Below, one piece after another: positions 1-9,701 of a stretch of DNA of 64,000 nucleotides (positions are counted from its first letter, which is position 1; the number at the start of each line of letters is the position of its first letter). Under the pieces are notes generated by a model. That model was not told the origin of the DNA, did not search any database, and saw only the letters and a list, made by a program, of their open reading frames with translations. Origin of the DNA: Trebonia sp963737285 (GTDB lineage Bacteria; Actinomycetota; Actinomycetes; Streptosporangiales; Streptosporangiaceae); the NCBI GenBank assembly GCA_963737285.1, contig CAVTRT010000002.1:868001-932000 (forward strand), read 5' to 3'. Both the position numbers and the translations under genes were made by a program.

Positions 1-132
1 ACGGGGGACCGCAGCGCCGCCACCAGCATCATCGGTAGGGACGGTGCACAGCCAGCAGGGCGCGTTCTGGGCCAGAAATTAAATTGCCCGCCAGTAAGCA
101 GGTCATTTAGGCTCAGTCGTTTCCCTGTTTGC

Positions 133-1467
133 ATGAGATCGGATGTTGCGATGCCCTGGCCTCGTGTCTTCGCTGCGGGCCTGGCACGCCGCTTCCCAGT
201 GCTCGCCATCCGGGACTTCCGGCTGCTGCTCGGCGACCGGCTGATGGCAATGTCCGCCGTCGGCTTCTCCCTGGTGGGGGTCTCCTTCGCGGTGCTGAAC
301 GTCACCGGCTCCCCCACCGACCTGTCCTACGTGCTCGCCGCGCAGGTCACGCCCACGCTGCTGTTCGCGCTCATCGGCGGCGTGCTCGCGGACCGGTTCT
401 CGCCGCAGGTCGTGCTCATCGGCGCGAACCTGGCGATCATGACAGGGGAAGGCGGCTTTGGGCTCCTGGTGCTCACCACCCACCCGCCACTGTGGGCGAT
501 GATCGCCCTGGAGGCGCTAACTGGGACCGGGGCCGCGATGTTCTACCCGGCCTCGCAGGCGCTGCTGCCCCGCGTCGTCCCGCAGGCACTGCTGCAGGAG
601 GCCAGTTCACTCAGCCGGCTGGCGATGAACACTGGCCAGATGGCCGGGGCGGCGGCCAGCGGCATCGTCGTGGCGGCGGTGGGGCCCGGCTGGTCGCTGC
701 TGCTGTCCGGGCTGTGCGTGAGCGCCTCGGTCCCGCTGCTGCTGGGCATCAGCGGCCGGGCCGGCGAGCCGAGGACTGCGGGCGAGCATCAGCCCAGCAT
801 GCTGCACGAACTGCTGGAAGGCTGGGTCGAGTTTCGCCGCCATACCTGGCTGTGGGCCACCGTCATCCAGTACTGCCTGGTCATGATGGCGTGGAACGCG
901 GGATTCCAGGTGCTGGGGCCGGTCGTGGCGCGGCAGCACCTTGGCGGCCCGGCGGCCTGGGGCGCGATCACCGCGTCGGAGGGGGTTGGCCTCATCCTCG
1001 GCGGCATCGTGTCGCTGCGCTATACCCCGCGCCGACCCATGCTGCTCGTGGTAGGCACCGGCGGCGCGCTGGCGCTTTCCCCCGTGTGCCTGGGCCTGGT
1101 CTTGCCACTGCCCGTGATCTGCCTTGTCACCTTCAGCCTCGGCATCCTCATCGAGATGATGATGGTGCAGTGGACGGTCGCGATGACCACGCGCATCCCG
1201 TCGGACATGCTGGCCCGGGTGTCTTCCTACGACGCCCTCGGCTCAATGGCCGCGATGCCGGCCGGCGCGCTGATCGCCGGCCCGCTTAGCGCCGCCATCG
1301 GGGTGTCGTCAACCCAGTTCGCCGCCGCTACCCTGATGACTGTGGCCTCGTCGCTGACGCTGATCCCGCGCGATATCTGGACGATCCGCTCGGGCGACCA
1401 GGTGGCTCGCCGCGCCGACGCCAGCTCCACGGTCGCGCTCCTGGCCCAGGCCAGCCTCGACGACTAG
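133..1467 (+). CDS. MFS transporter (EntS/MFS_3-like exporter)
   Basis: Integral membrane transporter of 444 aa, about the usual length for the family, with roughly twelve hydrophobic segments. The loop after the second segment reads GGVLADRF (residues about 81-90), the MFS motif A, which supports the family assignment. The protein resembles the enterobactin-exporter-like MFS_3 group, whose members export small molecules; the substrate cannot be read from sequence. The ATG at 133 is used; an in-frame ATG at 151 is an alternative start. No partner gene is adjacent: downstream lies decayed DNA. Confidence 0.8.
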   Translation: MRSDVAMPWPRVFAAGLARRFPVLAIRDFRLLLGDRLMAMSAVGFSLVGVSFAVLNVTGSPTDLSYVLAAQVTPTLLFALIGGVLADRFSPQVVLIGANLAIMTGEGGFGLLVLTTHPPLWAMIALEALTGTGAAMFYPASQALLPRVVPQALLQEASSLSRLAMNTGQMAGAAASGIVVAAVGPGWSLLLSGLCVSASVPLLLGISGRAGEPRTAGEHQPSMLHELLEGWVEFRRHTWLWATVIQYCLVMMAWNAGFQVLGPVVARQHLGGPAAWGAITASEGVGLILGGIVSLRYTPRRPMLLVVGTGGALALSPVCLGLVLPLPVICLVTFSLGILIEMMMVQWTVAMTTRIPSDMLARVSSYDALGSMAAMPAGALIAGPLSAAIGVSSTQFAAATLMTVASSLTLIPRDIWTIRSGDQVARRADASSTVALLAQASLDD

Positions 1468-1478
1468 GCCGCCTGGCA

Positions 1479-1831
1479 TCACTGGGCGTTCGCACCGGGC
1501 ACGTCCGCACCCGCCGTGCCCTGGGCGGGCACGGCGCTGACCGCGGCCGGCCTGGCACCGGCCGGGCGCGCGGCCACCGCCGTGCTCTTGACAAGCAGCA
1601 TCGCCGCGTCATCGGTAAGCGTGTGCCCCACGTACCTGACGACCTGGTCCCTGATCAGGTCGAGCGCCGCCTCGGGATCGTAGCCCGCCAGTACCGGCCC
1701 GCACAGTGGCAGCAGTGGCGGCCACGAACTCCTGCTCGGCCGCCTGGTGACTCATGCTCTGCTCGATCCGCGCGGCGATCTGCGTGAGGTCAGGGGCATC
1801 GTGGGCCGCCTCACGGAAGGCACCTATCACC
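1479..1831 (-). pseudogene. C-terminal remnant of a PP2C/SpoIIE-type serine phosphatase
   Basis: On the minus strand the peptide ARIEQSMSHQAAEQEFVAAT, followed in another frame by AALDLIRDQVVRYVGHTLTD and DDAAMLLVKST before a TGA at 1479-1481, matches the C-terminal end of SpoIIE-like PP2C phosphatases (the terminal 'DDxAxLL' strand). The two parts are joined only by changing frame near 1700. The catalytic N-terminal two-thirds with the metal-binding aspartates is absent. I read this as a dead fragment. Homology is by recognition of the pattern only. Confidence 0.5.
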
Positions 1832-1865
1832 ATGGACGCCGTGCGAACCGCCGCAATGCCCTTCC

Positions 1866-1930
1866 CCTAGGAATACCAGGCTAATCAGCTCGTTCTCGTC
1901 GAGCCGGTCATCACCCTCGACGAATGCGGC
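1866..1930 (-). pseudogene. Short cytochrome P450 fragment (start of I-helix)
   Basis: Minus-strand translation gives VEGDDRLDENELISLVFL, which matches the stretch before the oxygen-binding I-helix in actinobacterial P450s, where 'AGHET' normally follows. Here the reading frame changes straight afterwards and no heme-binding Cys motif is nearby. It is about 20 codons of a lost gene. With the adjoining phosphatase piece it marks this as a rearranged region. Confidence 0.4.
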
Positions 1931-2665
1931 CGCAACGACGGGAAACCCTCCGCCGGCCCCGGAACGCCAGCCCCGAAGACCTCCGCGCCTGGGCCAGCCG
2001 CCCCCGCCCGGATAAACCCAGCCACAGTAACGCCATCACCAGCGTGGCCGCGTTGTACGCCACGCCGGCTACCGGCATGCCCTCGCACGGGACTTCCGAA
2101 TACTTACTTTCGAGCAGCCCAGAATCCAGGACCCTCGGCCGAAGACTGCCAGGAGACCGGCTGTTGCCCCCGTAGCGTCTGCCAGACTAGGTGCGCGTCT
2201 CCGCTAGTGTGAGACCAGTGTCAGCCAAGTCAATGTCGTCCATCTCGATGCGCGCATCGGGATCTGGGGTTGTTATTATCATCCGACTTCATCCCGCTTA
2301 TTATGAGCCGTGACAGACTTTGGTAATTAATCGCCTTTGCTTTATACATAGGACTCTAGAAGTGGCTGCCGTGCGCGTCAACGACGGCCTCGCACGGCGG
2401 TGCCCCGCATCGCGGCGGCCAGTCCCGGGTCTGTGGCTCCGCCGAGGCGGCAGGTGGCGTCGCGGCCAGCACGTGGCCTGGGAGGCCCGTCGTGCCAGGT
2501 CAGGCAGCCTAGGGCGCTGGCCTTGCGGTCAAGGCCTCCGGTGTCGCCACGAGGCTGGTTCCCGCGGTTAGCTCTCAAGGATGAGCCAGATTGCATCCCG
2601 TGGCCGAAGACGGGACGCGACCCGTCGCCGATAATACTTCTATGGGAGGACACCAGCACGGTTAC
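1931..2665. other. Intergenic stretch with no convincing gene
   Basis: No reading frame here gives a recognisable protein. Positions about 2265-2360 are clearly more AT-rich than the surroundings (for example ttattatcatccgac and ggtaattaatcgcctttgct), as expected for a promoter region or for acquired DNA. I see no tRNA, CRISPR or terminator in it. Confidence 0.5.
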
Positions 2666-2818
2666 ATGGAATCGGCTGAGTACCGAAAGGCAGGTGCGGA
2701 CGCCGTGAGTGGCCCAGGTAACGGACTTTACATCATCATCTTGGTGGTTGCTGTCGCAGGAGGGATCTGGTATTGGAGGAGAAGGAACCGCCAGAACCGC
2801 GGCAACGATGATAAGTAA
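2666..2818 (+). CDS. Small single-pass membrane protein (hypothetical)
   Basis: A 50-aa frame with one strongly hydrophobic segment (LYIIILVVAVAGGIWYW) followed by a basic, polar tail (RRRNRQNRGNDDK) and a stop. The layout fits a small membrane protein with its C-terminus in the cytoplasm by the positive-inside rule. Start is uncertain: the ATG at 2666 is used, with GGAGG further upstream (2645-2649); a GTG at 2705 would give a 37-aa form beginning just before the membrane segment. No family recognised. It lies between decayed genes, so it may not be expressed. Confidence 0.35.
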   Translation: MESAEYRKAGADAVSGPGNGLYIIILVVAVAGGIWYWRRRNRQNRGNDDK

Positions 2819-2833
2819 TACCGAGGGTGGCCC

Positions 2834-3066
2834 CTAGTACTACAGCAGTGGGCCGCGACCTCTGGTGCGGCATGGCCTGGCGTCCGGCCCGGCGCCACTC
2901 GCATCCCCGTCCACCGCGCCGGCCTCCACGGTCAACTGCAGGCGACCACTCAATTCATCCCGAAGCTTTTTCCGGTTGCGAAGACTTTTCCACATGGGAA
3001 TGTGGGAAAGTTTACCTAACCGGAGAACTCTTCGGGATAATGGCGGCGGGCCGGGACCCGCTACAT
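2834..3066 (+). mobile_element. MITE-like structured repeat, copy 1 (one end lost)
   Basis: About 233 bp that match the reverse complement of 4501-4735 at roughly 80% by eye. It begins CTAGTACTACAGC, matching the terminal inverted repeat of copy 2, but lacks the last ~24 bp including the opposite terminus. Inside is a long imperfect palindrome (2961-3034): outer arm CGAAG/CTTCG, middle arm CCGGT/ACCGG-type, inner 11-bp stem CTTTTCCACAT / ATGTGGGAAAG around a GGGA loop. No transposase frame is present, so it would be non-autonomous if it is a transposable element. Confidence 0.55.
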
Positions 3067-3340
3067 CGATATTGCGCCACGTGGGCGAGGAATACTTCAC
3101 CCACGTTGCGATACGTGGTTAGGTTAAATGACATGATCACGCGCTCCGCGAAACATCAGGCCGCCCGCGCTGGCCCGTCGGCATTTCAGATCGGCTATTC
3201 CGAAGCCACTCGGTGTCTGGCCATCTCCTCGCTCAGGCTCTTTGGCCGGATATCGGTCCAGGACGCCTATGTAATCGAGGCATTCATGACGTGATGCTTC
3301 CCCGAATGCCGCCTTCCAGCCATCTGGCACGTCTGGAAAG
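3067..3340. other. No gene seen
   Basis: This stretch lies between the truncated end of repeat copy 1 and the regulator remnant. No frame resembles the missing receiver N-terminus (no acidic DD pair), apart from a possible LARLES just before 3341 in another frame. A small palindromic patch occurs near 3078-3108 (ccacgtgggcg ... cacccacg). Confidence 0.4.
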
Positions 3341-3958
3341 CCGGACCTGACCGTCGTCGGCGAGGCCAGCGACGGTGACCAGGCACTCGACCAGGCGCGG
3401 AGACTCGACCCCGATGTCATCTTGATGGACGTCCGCATGCCCCAGATGAACGGTATCGTGGCCACTACACGGCTTGTCCAGGCCGGATGCCGGGGCCGGA
3501 TCCTCATGCTCACCACGTTCAACCTGGACGAGTACATCTACCACGCACTGAAGGCGGGGGCCAGCGGCTTCCTGCTCAAGGATGCCAACCGCGGGCAGCT
3601 GACCGGTGCCGTGCGCGCCGTGGCAGCCGGGGAAACGCTGCTCGCGCCATCCATCACCCGACGGCTGATCGAGGATTTTACCCAGGGACCCGTGCCCGGC
3701 AAGCCGCAAGCCGCCTCCACCGCACGCCTCAGCGAACGCGAGCTCGAGGTGATCCGATCGGTGGCCAAGGGCTTGTCTAACGCCGAGATCGCCGCCACCC
3801 TGTACCTGAGCGAGGCAACCGTCAAGAGCCACATCGCCCGCATCCTCGCCAAGCTCAACCTGCGCGACCGCGTTCAGATCGCCGTGTTCGCCTATGAGAA
3901 CAGCATCGTCAGGCCCGGCCGCGATGCTTCCGCCGCCGACCACAAGGCAAAGGGCTAG
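3341..3958 (+). pseudogene. Truncated NarL/LuxR-type response regulator
   Basis: The frame begins inside a receiver domain at PDLTVVGEASDG, contains the phospho-acceptor strand DVILMDVRMPQMNG, the conserved Thr/Lys region (LTTFNLDEY, GASGFLLKD) and a full C-terminal LuxR helix-turn-helix (LSERELEVIRSVAKGLSNAE). The first ~40 residues with the acidic pocket are missing and an in-frame start is lacking except TTG/ATG at 3422-3425, which would cut the receiver in half. It is closely similar to the intact regulator at 27345-28028. A stub acting as a constitutive DNA-binding protein is possible but unproven. Confidence 0.65.
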
Positions 3959-4335
3959 GCAGTCTCCCGGGTCGCGAACACCGCGTATATTTCTGTGCCC
4001 TTCTTCCTGCTCGGCGGTCACCCGGAACCCACGGGACCGCAGCAGTTCCGCAAAGCGGCCCAGTCCTCCCGCTATGTCGTGAACTTCAGCGACAACCTGC
4101 CTCAGCTTCGGCCAGTCCTCCTCCGCCACTCCCTGCAGCACTGGAGTTCGCTTTTCTCTACGTCGAGTTTCAGCAGATCGACCCGGCCGATCGATAGGTC
4201 AGCCAGCTCGCGGGTCAATGTGCTAGGGCGGATCTTCTGCTGCGGTTGCCCCCGCAGCCGGTAACCGGCCAGGCTCATCACGACCGTCCCCCGCCGTGCG
4301 GCCCGTTGCCCTGGCTGCCAGCAGTTAAATGGCAA
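3957..4335 (-). pseudogene. C-terminal remnant of an FkbM-type methyltransferase
   Basis: Three minus-strand frames join into one protein end: IGRVDLLKLDVEKSELQ, then EDWPKLRQVVAEVHDIAG and LLRSRGFRVTAEQEEG, then TEIYAVFATRETA and a TAG at 3957-3959. This is the typical C-terminus of FkbM-family SAM-dependent O-methyltransferases, often found in or next to PKS/NRPS assembly lines. Frame changes near 4135 and 3995 and loss of the SAM-binding N-terminus show it is dead. Its stop overlaps the stop of the convergent regulator remnant. Confidence 0.6.
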
Positions 4336-4476
4336 CTTCTATGAATGAAGGCTATGTCTGTAGCGCCGGGATGCCTGATCCCTGCACCCAGCGCCACGCC
4401 ACTGAAGTCCACATAACCGCAGCCCAGAGTCTTAAGAGTGCCCCGAGCGCGACTCGGACGCGCGATCTACCGCTTA

Positions 4477-4735
4477 TTAGTACTACAACGGAGTGCTGAG
4501 ATGTGGCGGGTCCCGGCCCGCCGCCATTATCCCGAAGAGTTCTCCGGTTAGGTAAGCTTTTCCACGTCATAACGTGGAAAAGTCTTCGGGACCGGAAAAA
4601 GCTTCGAGATAAATCGAGCAGTCGTCAACAGTCGACTGTGGAAGCCGATGCGGGGTGGACGGGAATGTGAGCGGCGTAGGGCCGGACGCCAGGCCGTGCC
4701 GCGCCAGAAATCACGGCTCGCCGTTGCAGTATTAG
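4477..4735 (-). mobile_element. MITE-like structured repeat, copy 2 (complete)
   Basis: About 259 bp bounded by imperfect inverted ends: TTAGTACTACAACGG (4477-4491) and CCGTTGCAGTATTAG (4721-4735), matching at 12 of 15 positions. The interior is an inverted copy of 2834-3066. It contains a long stem-loop (4533-4606) with a perfect inner stem CTTTTCCACGT / ACGTGGAAAAG around a CATA loop, then symmetric 8-nt and 6-nt internal loops separating CCGGT/ACCGG and CGAAG/CTTCG pairs. Both ends carry TTAG, which could be part of a target duplication. No coding capacity. Confidence 0.6.
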
Positions 4736-5427
4736 GAGGCAGCACGTGGCAGGCAGCGGAATGTCAGTCCCCCTCGTTAGTGTGTTCCCATGAAGCTGAA
4801 GCTCTCTAGGCGCAGGCGCGGCGACTCGGGCCACGCCAGCGCCGCAGACTCCACCTACATGCAGTGGATTCTTGCCCAGGTCGGCTCTGCCGGCTGGGCA
4901 GTTCCCGGCGTGCCCGGCGACGGCAGCACCCCGCCTTGGGCATACAGCATTGGCCTGTGGGCCAGCTACGGCCACCCGGACATCGCCGTGTTCGGCCGTC
5001 CCCTAACTCACCTCGCCGTCATCGCCAAGACGCTGTGCAAGCGGGTCGCGGACGAGGACTTCCTCAGCGCCGGCGCCGAGATCGACGATGTCTGCAGAAG
5101 CAGGCTGGCGATGCGTGACATTCACCCCAGTTGGCGGCTGACCACGCTGTTCCATGCGTCAGACCAGTTCCACGGCTACATCAGGCCGCCGATGTTCCAG
5201 GTCGCCTGGGCCGATCGCGACGGCAACCTCCCGTGGGAGCGGCGCTTCGAGCCCGCGCTCGCCAACGCCCAGCCGATGCTCTGGCTCCCCATCGACGACC
5301 ACCCGCCGGGCCCGTGGACCCTGCGGGCCGCCCTGGGCACTCGCTTACTAATGGGAAAGCATGGCCCGCTTGGCCGGGCCGCCGCGCTCGCGCGGCGGCC
5401 AGTCGGCCAGCCAAGGTGGGCCAGCCG

Positions 5428-6468
<1,041 letters not shown>

Positions 6469-6559
6469 AAGGCAAAGCCTAGCGATTACAGACAAGGTTG
6501 CAATAGCCACCGCAAGAACAGCAGATGACAAGAATTAGCTACGTCACCACGCCACAAAA

Positions 6560-7321
6560 TTACTTCGATGTATCGTCAGGCACACCACTATCATCCGCCA
6601 CGCTCTTCTTGGCGTAGACATCGACGTACTCCTGGCCGGAGAGCTTCTGGATCGCCTGCATGATCTCGTCGGTCACGGCACGCAGCACGTCCCGGTCGGT
6701 CGCCTGGCCGAAGTGACGGGAAAAGTCCAGCGGTTCGCCGAAGATCACGCCGGGCCTAATCCGAATGTCTGGCCGGAACGAGCCTGACGGCAGGAACTCA
6801 AACGTCCCGATCATCGCACACGGCACGACGGGCGCGCGGGACTCCAGGGCAAGCCTGGCCACTCCAGTTCGCCCCTTGTGCAGCTTCCCGTCCCGGGACC
6901 TGGTGCCCTCCGGGTAGATGCCGAGTACCTTGCCCTCGGCCAGTACTCGCAGCCCGGACTGCAGGGCCCTCTCGCTCGCCTGACCGCCGGTCCGGTCGAT
7001 CGGGATCTGCCCCGTGCCGCCGAAGAATGCCTTGCTGATCAGGCCCATAAGCCCTGGCCTGGTGAAGTACTCGGCCTTGGCAAGGAACACGACCTTTCGT
7101 GGCAACGGCAGCGGGCCAAAGAAGTGATCGGCGAAAGACAGGTGGTTGCTGGCCAGGATCACCGGCCCGCGTCGCGGCAGGCTGCGCCGCCCGCGCGACC
7201 ACGGCCGGAACACAACCTTCAGCGCCATGCCCAGCGTGTACTTCACTACCCAGTAGAACACCCACACATGGTAGTGGTCGCGCCCGTTAATCCGACGGGG
7301 TCTGGTTCGTCTGGGAGGCAT
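6560..7321 (-). CDS. plsC: 1-acyl-sn-glycerol-3-phosphate acyltransferase (PlsC family)
   Basis: A 253-aa membrane-associated acyltransferase that would acylate lysophosphatidate to phosphatidate. It has the family motif NHLSFADHF (NHx4D, residues about 59-67) and the substrate-binding YPEGTRSRDG (about 135-145). A hydrophobic stretch near residues 22-38 can anchor it. Its place near a FadD15-like ligase and pimB' matches the M. tuberculosis Rv2182c neighbourhood. Upstream in-frame residues are basic, so the true start could be a few codons downstream. Confidence 0.85.
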   Translation of the reverse strand: MPPRRTRPRRINGRDHYHVWVFYWVVKYTLGMALKVVFRPWSRGRRSLPRRGPVILASNHLSFADHFFGPLPLPRKVVFLAKAEYFTRPGLMGLISKAFFGGTGQIPIDRTGGQASERALQSGLRVLAEGKVLGIYPEGTRSRDGKLHKGRTGVARLALESRAPVVPCAMIGTFEFLPSGSFRPDIRIRPGVIFGEPLDFSRHFGQATDRDVLRAVTDEIMQAIQKLSGQEYVDVYAKKSVADDSGVPDDTSK

Positions 7322-7592
7322 GCGACGGTTTTGTAGGTGACTGGCCGGTAGCGTGCGGCGTCGGCCTGGCCTGATGCCGCTTAGGCTGGCGTCTGGTCGT
7401 GACGGTCACGGCGGATGGCTTCCCAGTGCCTGCTGGCCTCGGCGCAGCGCACGGCGATGATGGCGCTGGTGCCGCGCGGCAAGGCGAGGAGCCCCGCAAG
7501 CCGTCGGCCAACCCCGGCGACCTTGCGGGAAGGTGCGTTATGTCGGCCATGACAGATGCGCGGAACCGCCTCGGCATGGGACTATTCAGAAC

Positions 7593-8405
7593 ATGTCCCC
7601 TGCTTCGCACGACAGCCAGCACGGCGAGGTGCAGCCGGGCGCGGAGGCGTTCGCCCATGACGGCGGCCCGGTAGGCGTCCTGGTCCTGCATGGATTCACC
7701 GGCAGCCCACGGACAGTCCGGCCGTGGGCCGAGCACCTGTCCGCGGCGGGCTTGACGGTGAGCGCGCCGCGGCTGCCCGGTCACGGCACGATCTGGCAGG
7801 ACCTCGCCAGGACCGGATGGCAGGACTGGTATGCCGAAGCTGAGCGCGCCTTCGCCGCCCTCAGCGACAAGTGCGAGCAGGTCTTCGTCACTGGCCTGTC
7901 GATGGGCGCGTGCCTTGCCCTGCGACTGGCACAGACGCAGGGCCGGAAGGTCAGCGGTGTCGTCATCGTGAACCCGTCGCTGGCCCCAGACACCAGGCTT
8001 TTCGTGATCGCGCCGGTGCTCAAGCACCTGGTTCCCTCCCTGCCGGGTATCGAGGGCGACATCAAGAGGCCAGGCGGCGGCGAGGGCGGCTACAAGCGGA
8101 TTCCCGTGCGGGCGGCGGCGACGCTGCCCGCGATGTGGAAGCTGACCGTTGCCCACCTGCATGAGGTGACCCAGCCGCTGCTCGTATACCGGAGCGCGGT
8201 CGACCACGTGGTCGGGCCGAATAGCATGAAGGCGCTGCGCACGGCGCTGCCAGAGGTGGACGTACGGCCGCTGGGGAACAGCTACCATGTCGCGACGCTC
8301 GACAACGACGCGCCAGTCATCTTCGACGGGACTGTTGAATGGATTAAGGAGCACGCCGCGCTCGCCGGAGGCCAGCATCAGGGACAGGCGGAGAATCGGG
8401 TATAG
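7593..8405 (+). CDS. Alpha/beta hydrolase (carboxylesterase Est30/monoacylglycerol lipase-like)
   Basis: A serine hydrolase of 270 aa from the ATG at 7593 (an upstream in-frame start exists at 7533). The oxyanion motif LHGFTGSP, the nucleophile elbow GLSMGA (Ser), an acid in YRSAVDHVV and a terminal SYHVATLDND His complete the triad in the expected order. This layout is typical of small carboxylesterases and lysophospholipase-like enzymes acting on acyl esters. It ends 10 bp before the next gene, so the two are probably co-transcribed. Confidence 0.8.
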   Translation: MSPASHDSQHGEVQPGAEAFAHDGGPVGVLVLHGFTGSPRTVRPWAEHLSAAGLTVSAPRLPGHGTIWQDLARTGWQDWYAEAERAFAALSDKCEQVFVTGLSMGACLALRLAQTQGRKVSGVVIVNPSLAPDTRLFVIAPVLKHLVPSLPGIEGDIKRPGGGEGGYKRIPVRAAATLPAMWKLTVAHLHEVTQPLLVYRSAVDHVVGPNSMKALRTALPEVDVRPLGNSYHVATLDNDAPVIFDGTVEWIKEHAALAGGQHQGQAENRV

Positions 8406-8415
8406 GGAAACAACG

Positions 8416-9048
8416 GTGGGTAACGGGGATATGCCGGACGGCAGCATGGCCCGCGGTGACGGGTCCGGTGGCGATGGCGACGAGGCCACATGGCTTGAGC
8501 TCGTCGCCCGGTATGACGCGCCCATGGCCGCCGCGGACGGCGAGGTGCCATGGCCGGAGCGGGAAGACCTGACAGGCCCGGTTCGCGTCTCCCCGGCGGA
8601 CGCTGTGCCGGACAGCATGTCCCTGTCCGACCCAAGCGGACTCGCGGACGTGCCAGCCCATGGGGACAGCCCGCCATTCACGGACGACCTGCCCGTCGGC
8701 GGCCCGCCGCTATCTGGCAACCCGCCGCTGGCGATGTCCTCGGGCAGCATCGGGCCAGGTCGCGGTCCCCGCGACGCGCCGATCCCCGAGGACCCGGCCG
8801 ACGACCACTACATCCCGCCGCCGGCCCCGCCCCTGCCCAAGCTCGAGCCGGTGACCAAGGGAGCCTGGCTCGCCCTATTCGGCGGGCCGCTCTACCTGAT
8901 CATCGCTCACGTCCTGGGCTGGACCGTCTCCGGCCCCGCCGCGTTCCTCGCGGTCGCCGCCTTCGTGGGCGGATTCGCCCTCATAGTCTTCCGGATGGAC
9001 AGTGGGCCGCCCAAGGACCGGGGACCCGACGACGGAGCCGTCGTCTGA
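8416..9048 (+). CDS. Membrane protein with acidic Pro/Gly-rich N-terminus (unknown)
   Basis: 210 aa from a GTG at 8416, chosen because AGGGA lies about 9 nt upstream and the start sits just after the hydrolase stop. The first ~140 residues are acidic and rich in Pro, Gly, Asp and Ser, probably disordered (IPPPAPPLPK). The C-terminal part has two hydrophobic segments (about residues 150-195) and ends FRMDSGPPKDRGPDDG. I do not recognise a named family. It appears to form an operon with the hydrolase. Confidence 0.6.
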   Translation: MGNGDMPDGSMARGDGSGGDGDEATWLELVARYDAPMAAADGEVPWPEREDLTGPVRVSPADAVPDSMSLSDPSGLADVPAHGDSPPFTDDLPVGGPPLSGNPPLAMSSGSIGPGRGPRDAPIPEDPADDHYIPPPAPPLPKLEPVTKGAWLALFGGPLYLIIAHVLGWTVSGPAAFLAVAAFVGGFALIVFRMDSGPPKDRGPDDGAVV

Positions 9049-9685
9049 GCGAGCGCCCCCGGATGGGGCACTGTGCTCCGGCGGAGCACTGCTCTCCGGC
9101 GAGGCACTGCTCTCCGGCGAGGCACTGCTCTCCGGCGAGGCACTGTCCTGCGACGAAGCACTGTCCTGCGACGGCGCGCCGGGCCACCCCGTCCCAGTTC
9201 CCGAGGTCGCGCTTGCCCACGGAGGGGGCGTGGTCCCGGCTGGCCGGGATGGTGGCCGCTGCGCCGAGCGCAGCGCGGCGTCGAAGATGCTGAACGCGTC
9301 CTGCGCCAGACCCGCCAGCGTCTCGCTGACCCCGGCGAGCTGCGACCCCCGCCCATGGCTCGGGCTGCCCGCAGCCGGGCCGCCCGGCCGGTGAACCACC
9401 GCCAGCGGTTGATTCCCGGTAACGGCGGGCCGCCCGGCAGATCGGGCACCACGCGCACTCTGGTGCCTCATCGGGCGCCGGCTCGGTGGTCGCGATCTCC
9501 CACACCTCACCGGTGGTCCGCCTGCCGCCGTTCAGCGTGTTCTTCACCCGGTCCGCCACATCCCGGCCGACGCTGCGCGCCCCGGCCCTCATCAGCCATC
9601 GCTGAAAGTCGCCGATCGGGTCGCTGCCACGGTCGTTGCCGCTGCGGTCGGTGCCACCCGCGGCACCGCTAGCTTCACTGCCCAT
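8875..9685 (-). CDS. CxxC-containing protein with hexapeptide repeats, frameshifted (unknown)
   Basis: From the ATG at 9685 the frame reads MGSEASGAAGG..., then RWLMRAGARSVGRDVADRV and a cysteine cluster ECAWCPICRAARR. After about 9400 the sensible frame changes to GGPAAGSPSHGRGSQLAGVS, ETLAGLAQDAFSIFDAALR and then six copies of a PESSAS-like hexapeptide (9065-9172), with stop at 8875. The Cys cluster resembles small actinobacterial proteins that carry a C-x2-C-x2-C motif; their role is unknown to me. One base is probably missing or extra near 9390-9410. The end overlaps the convergent gene by about 170 bp, so the real C-terminus is uncertain. Confidence 0.45.
9065..9172. repeat. 18-bp tandem repeat, six units
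   Basis: Six consecutive 18-bp units of consensus aggcactgctctccggcg. The central units are identical; the outer ones differ by a few bases. Read on the minus strand in the frame of the 9-kb gene they encode PESSAS-like hexapeptides. The array starts 17 bp after the stop of the convergent gene. Confidence 0.85.
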
Positions 9686-9701
9686 AACCGCAACGGTACC
9701 G

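Noticed and set aside
2320..2571. 83-codon plus-strand frame as a gene
   Set aside because: No ribosome-binding site, Arg-rich composition and no recognisable motif.
7287..8750. Long minus-strand open frame (487 codons) across the hydrolase gene
   Set aside because: Low-complexity composition, antisense to a hydrolase with a complete catalytic triad.
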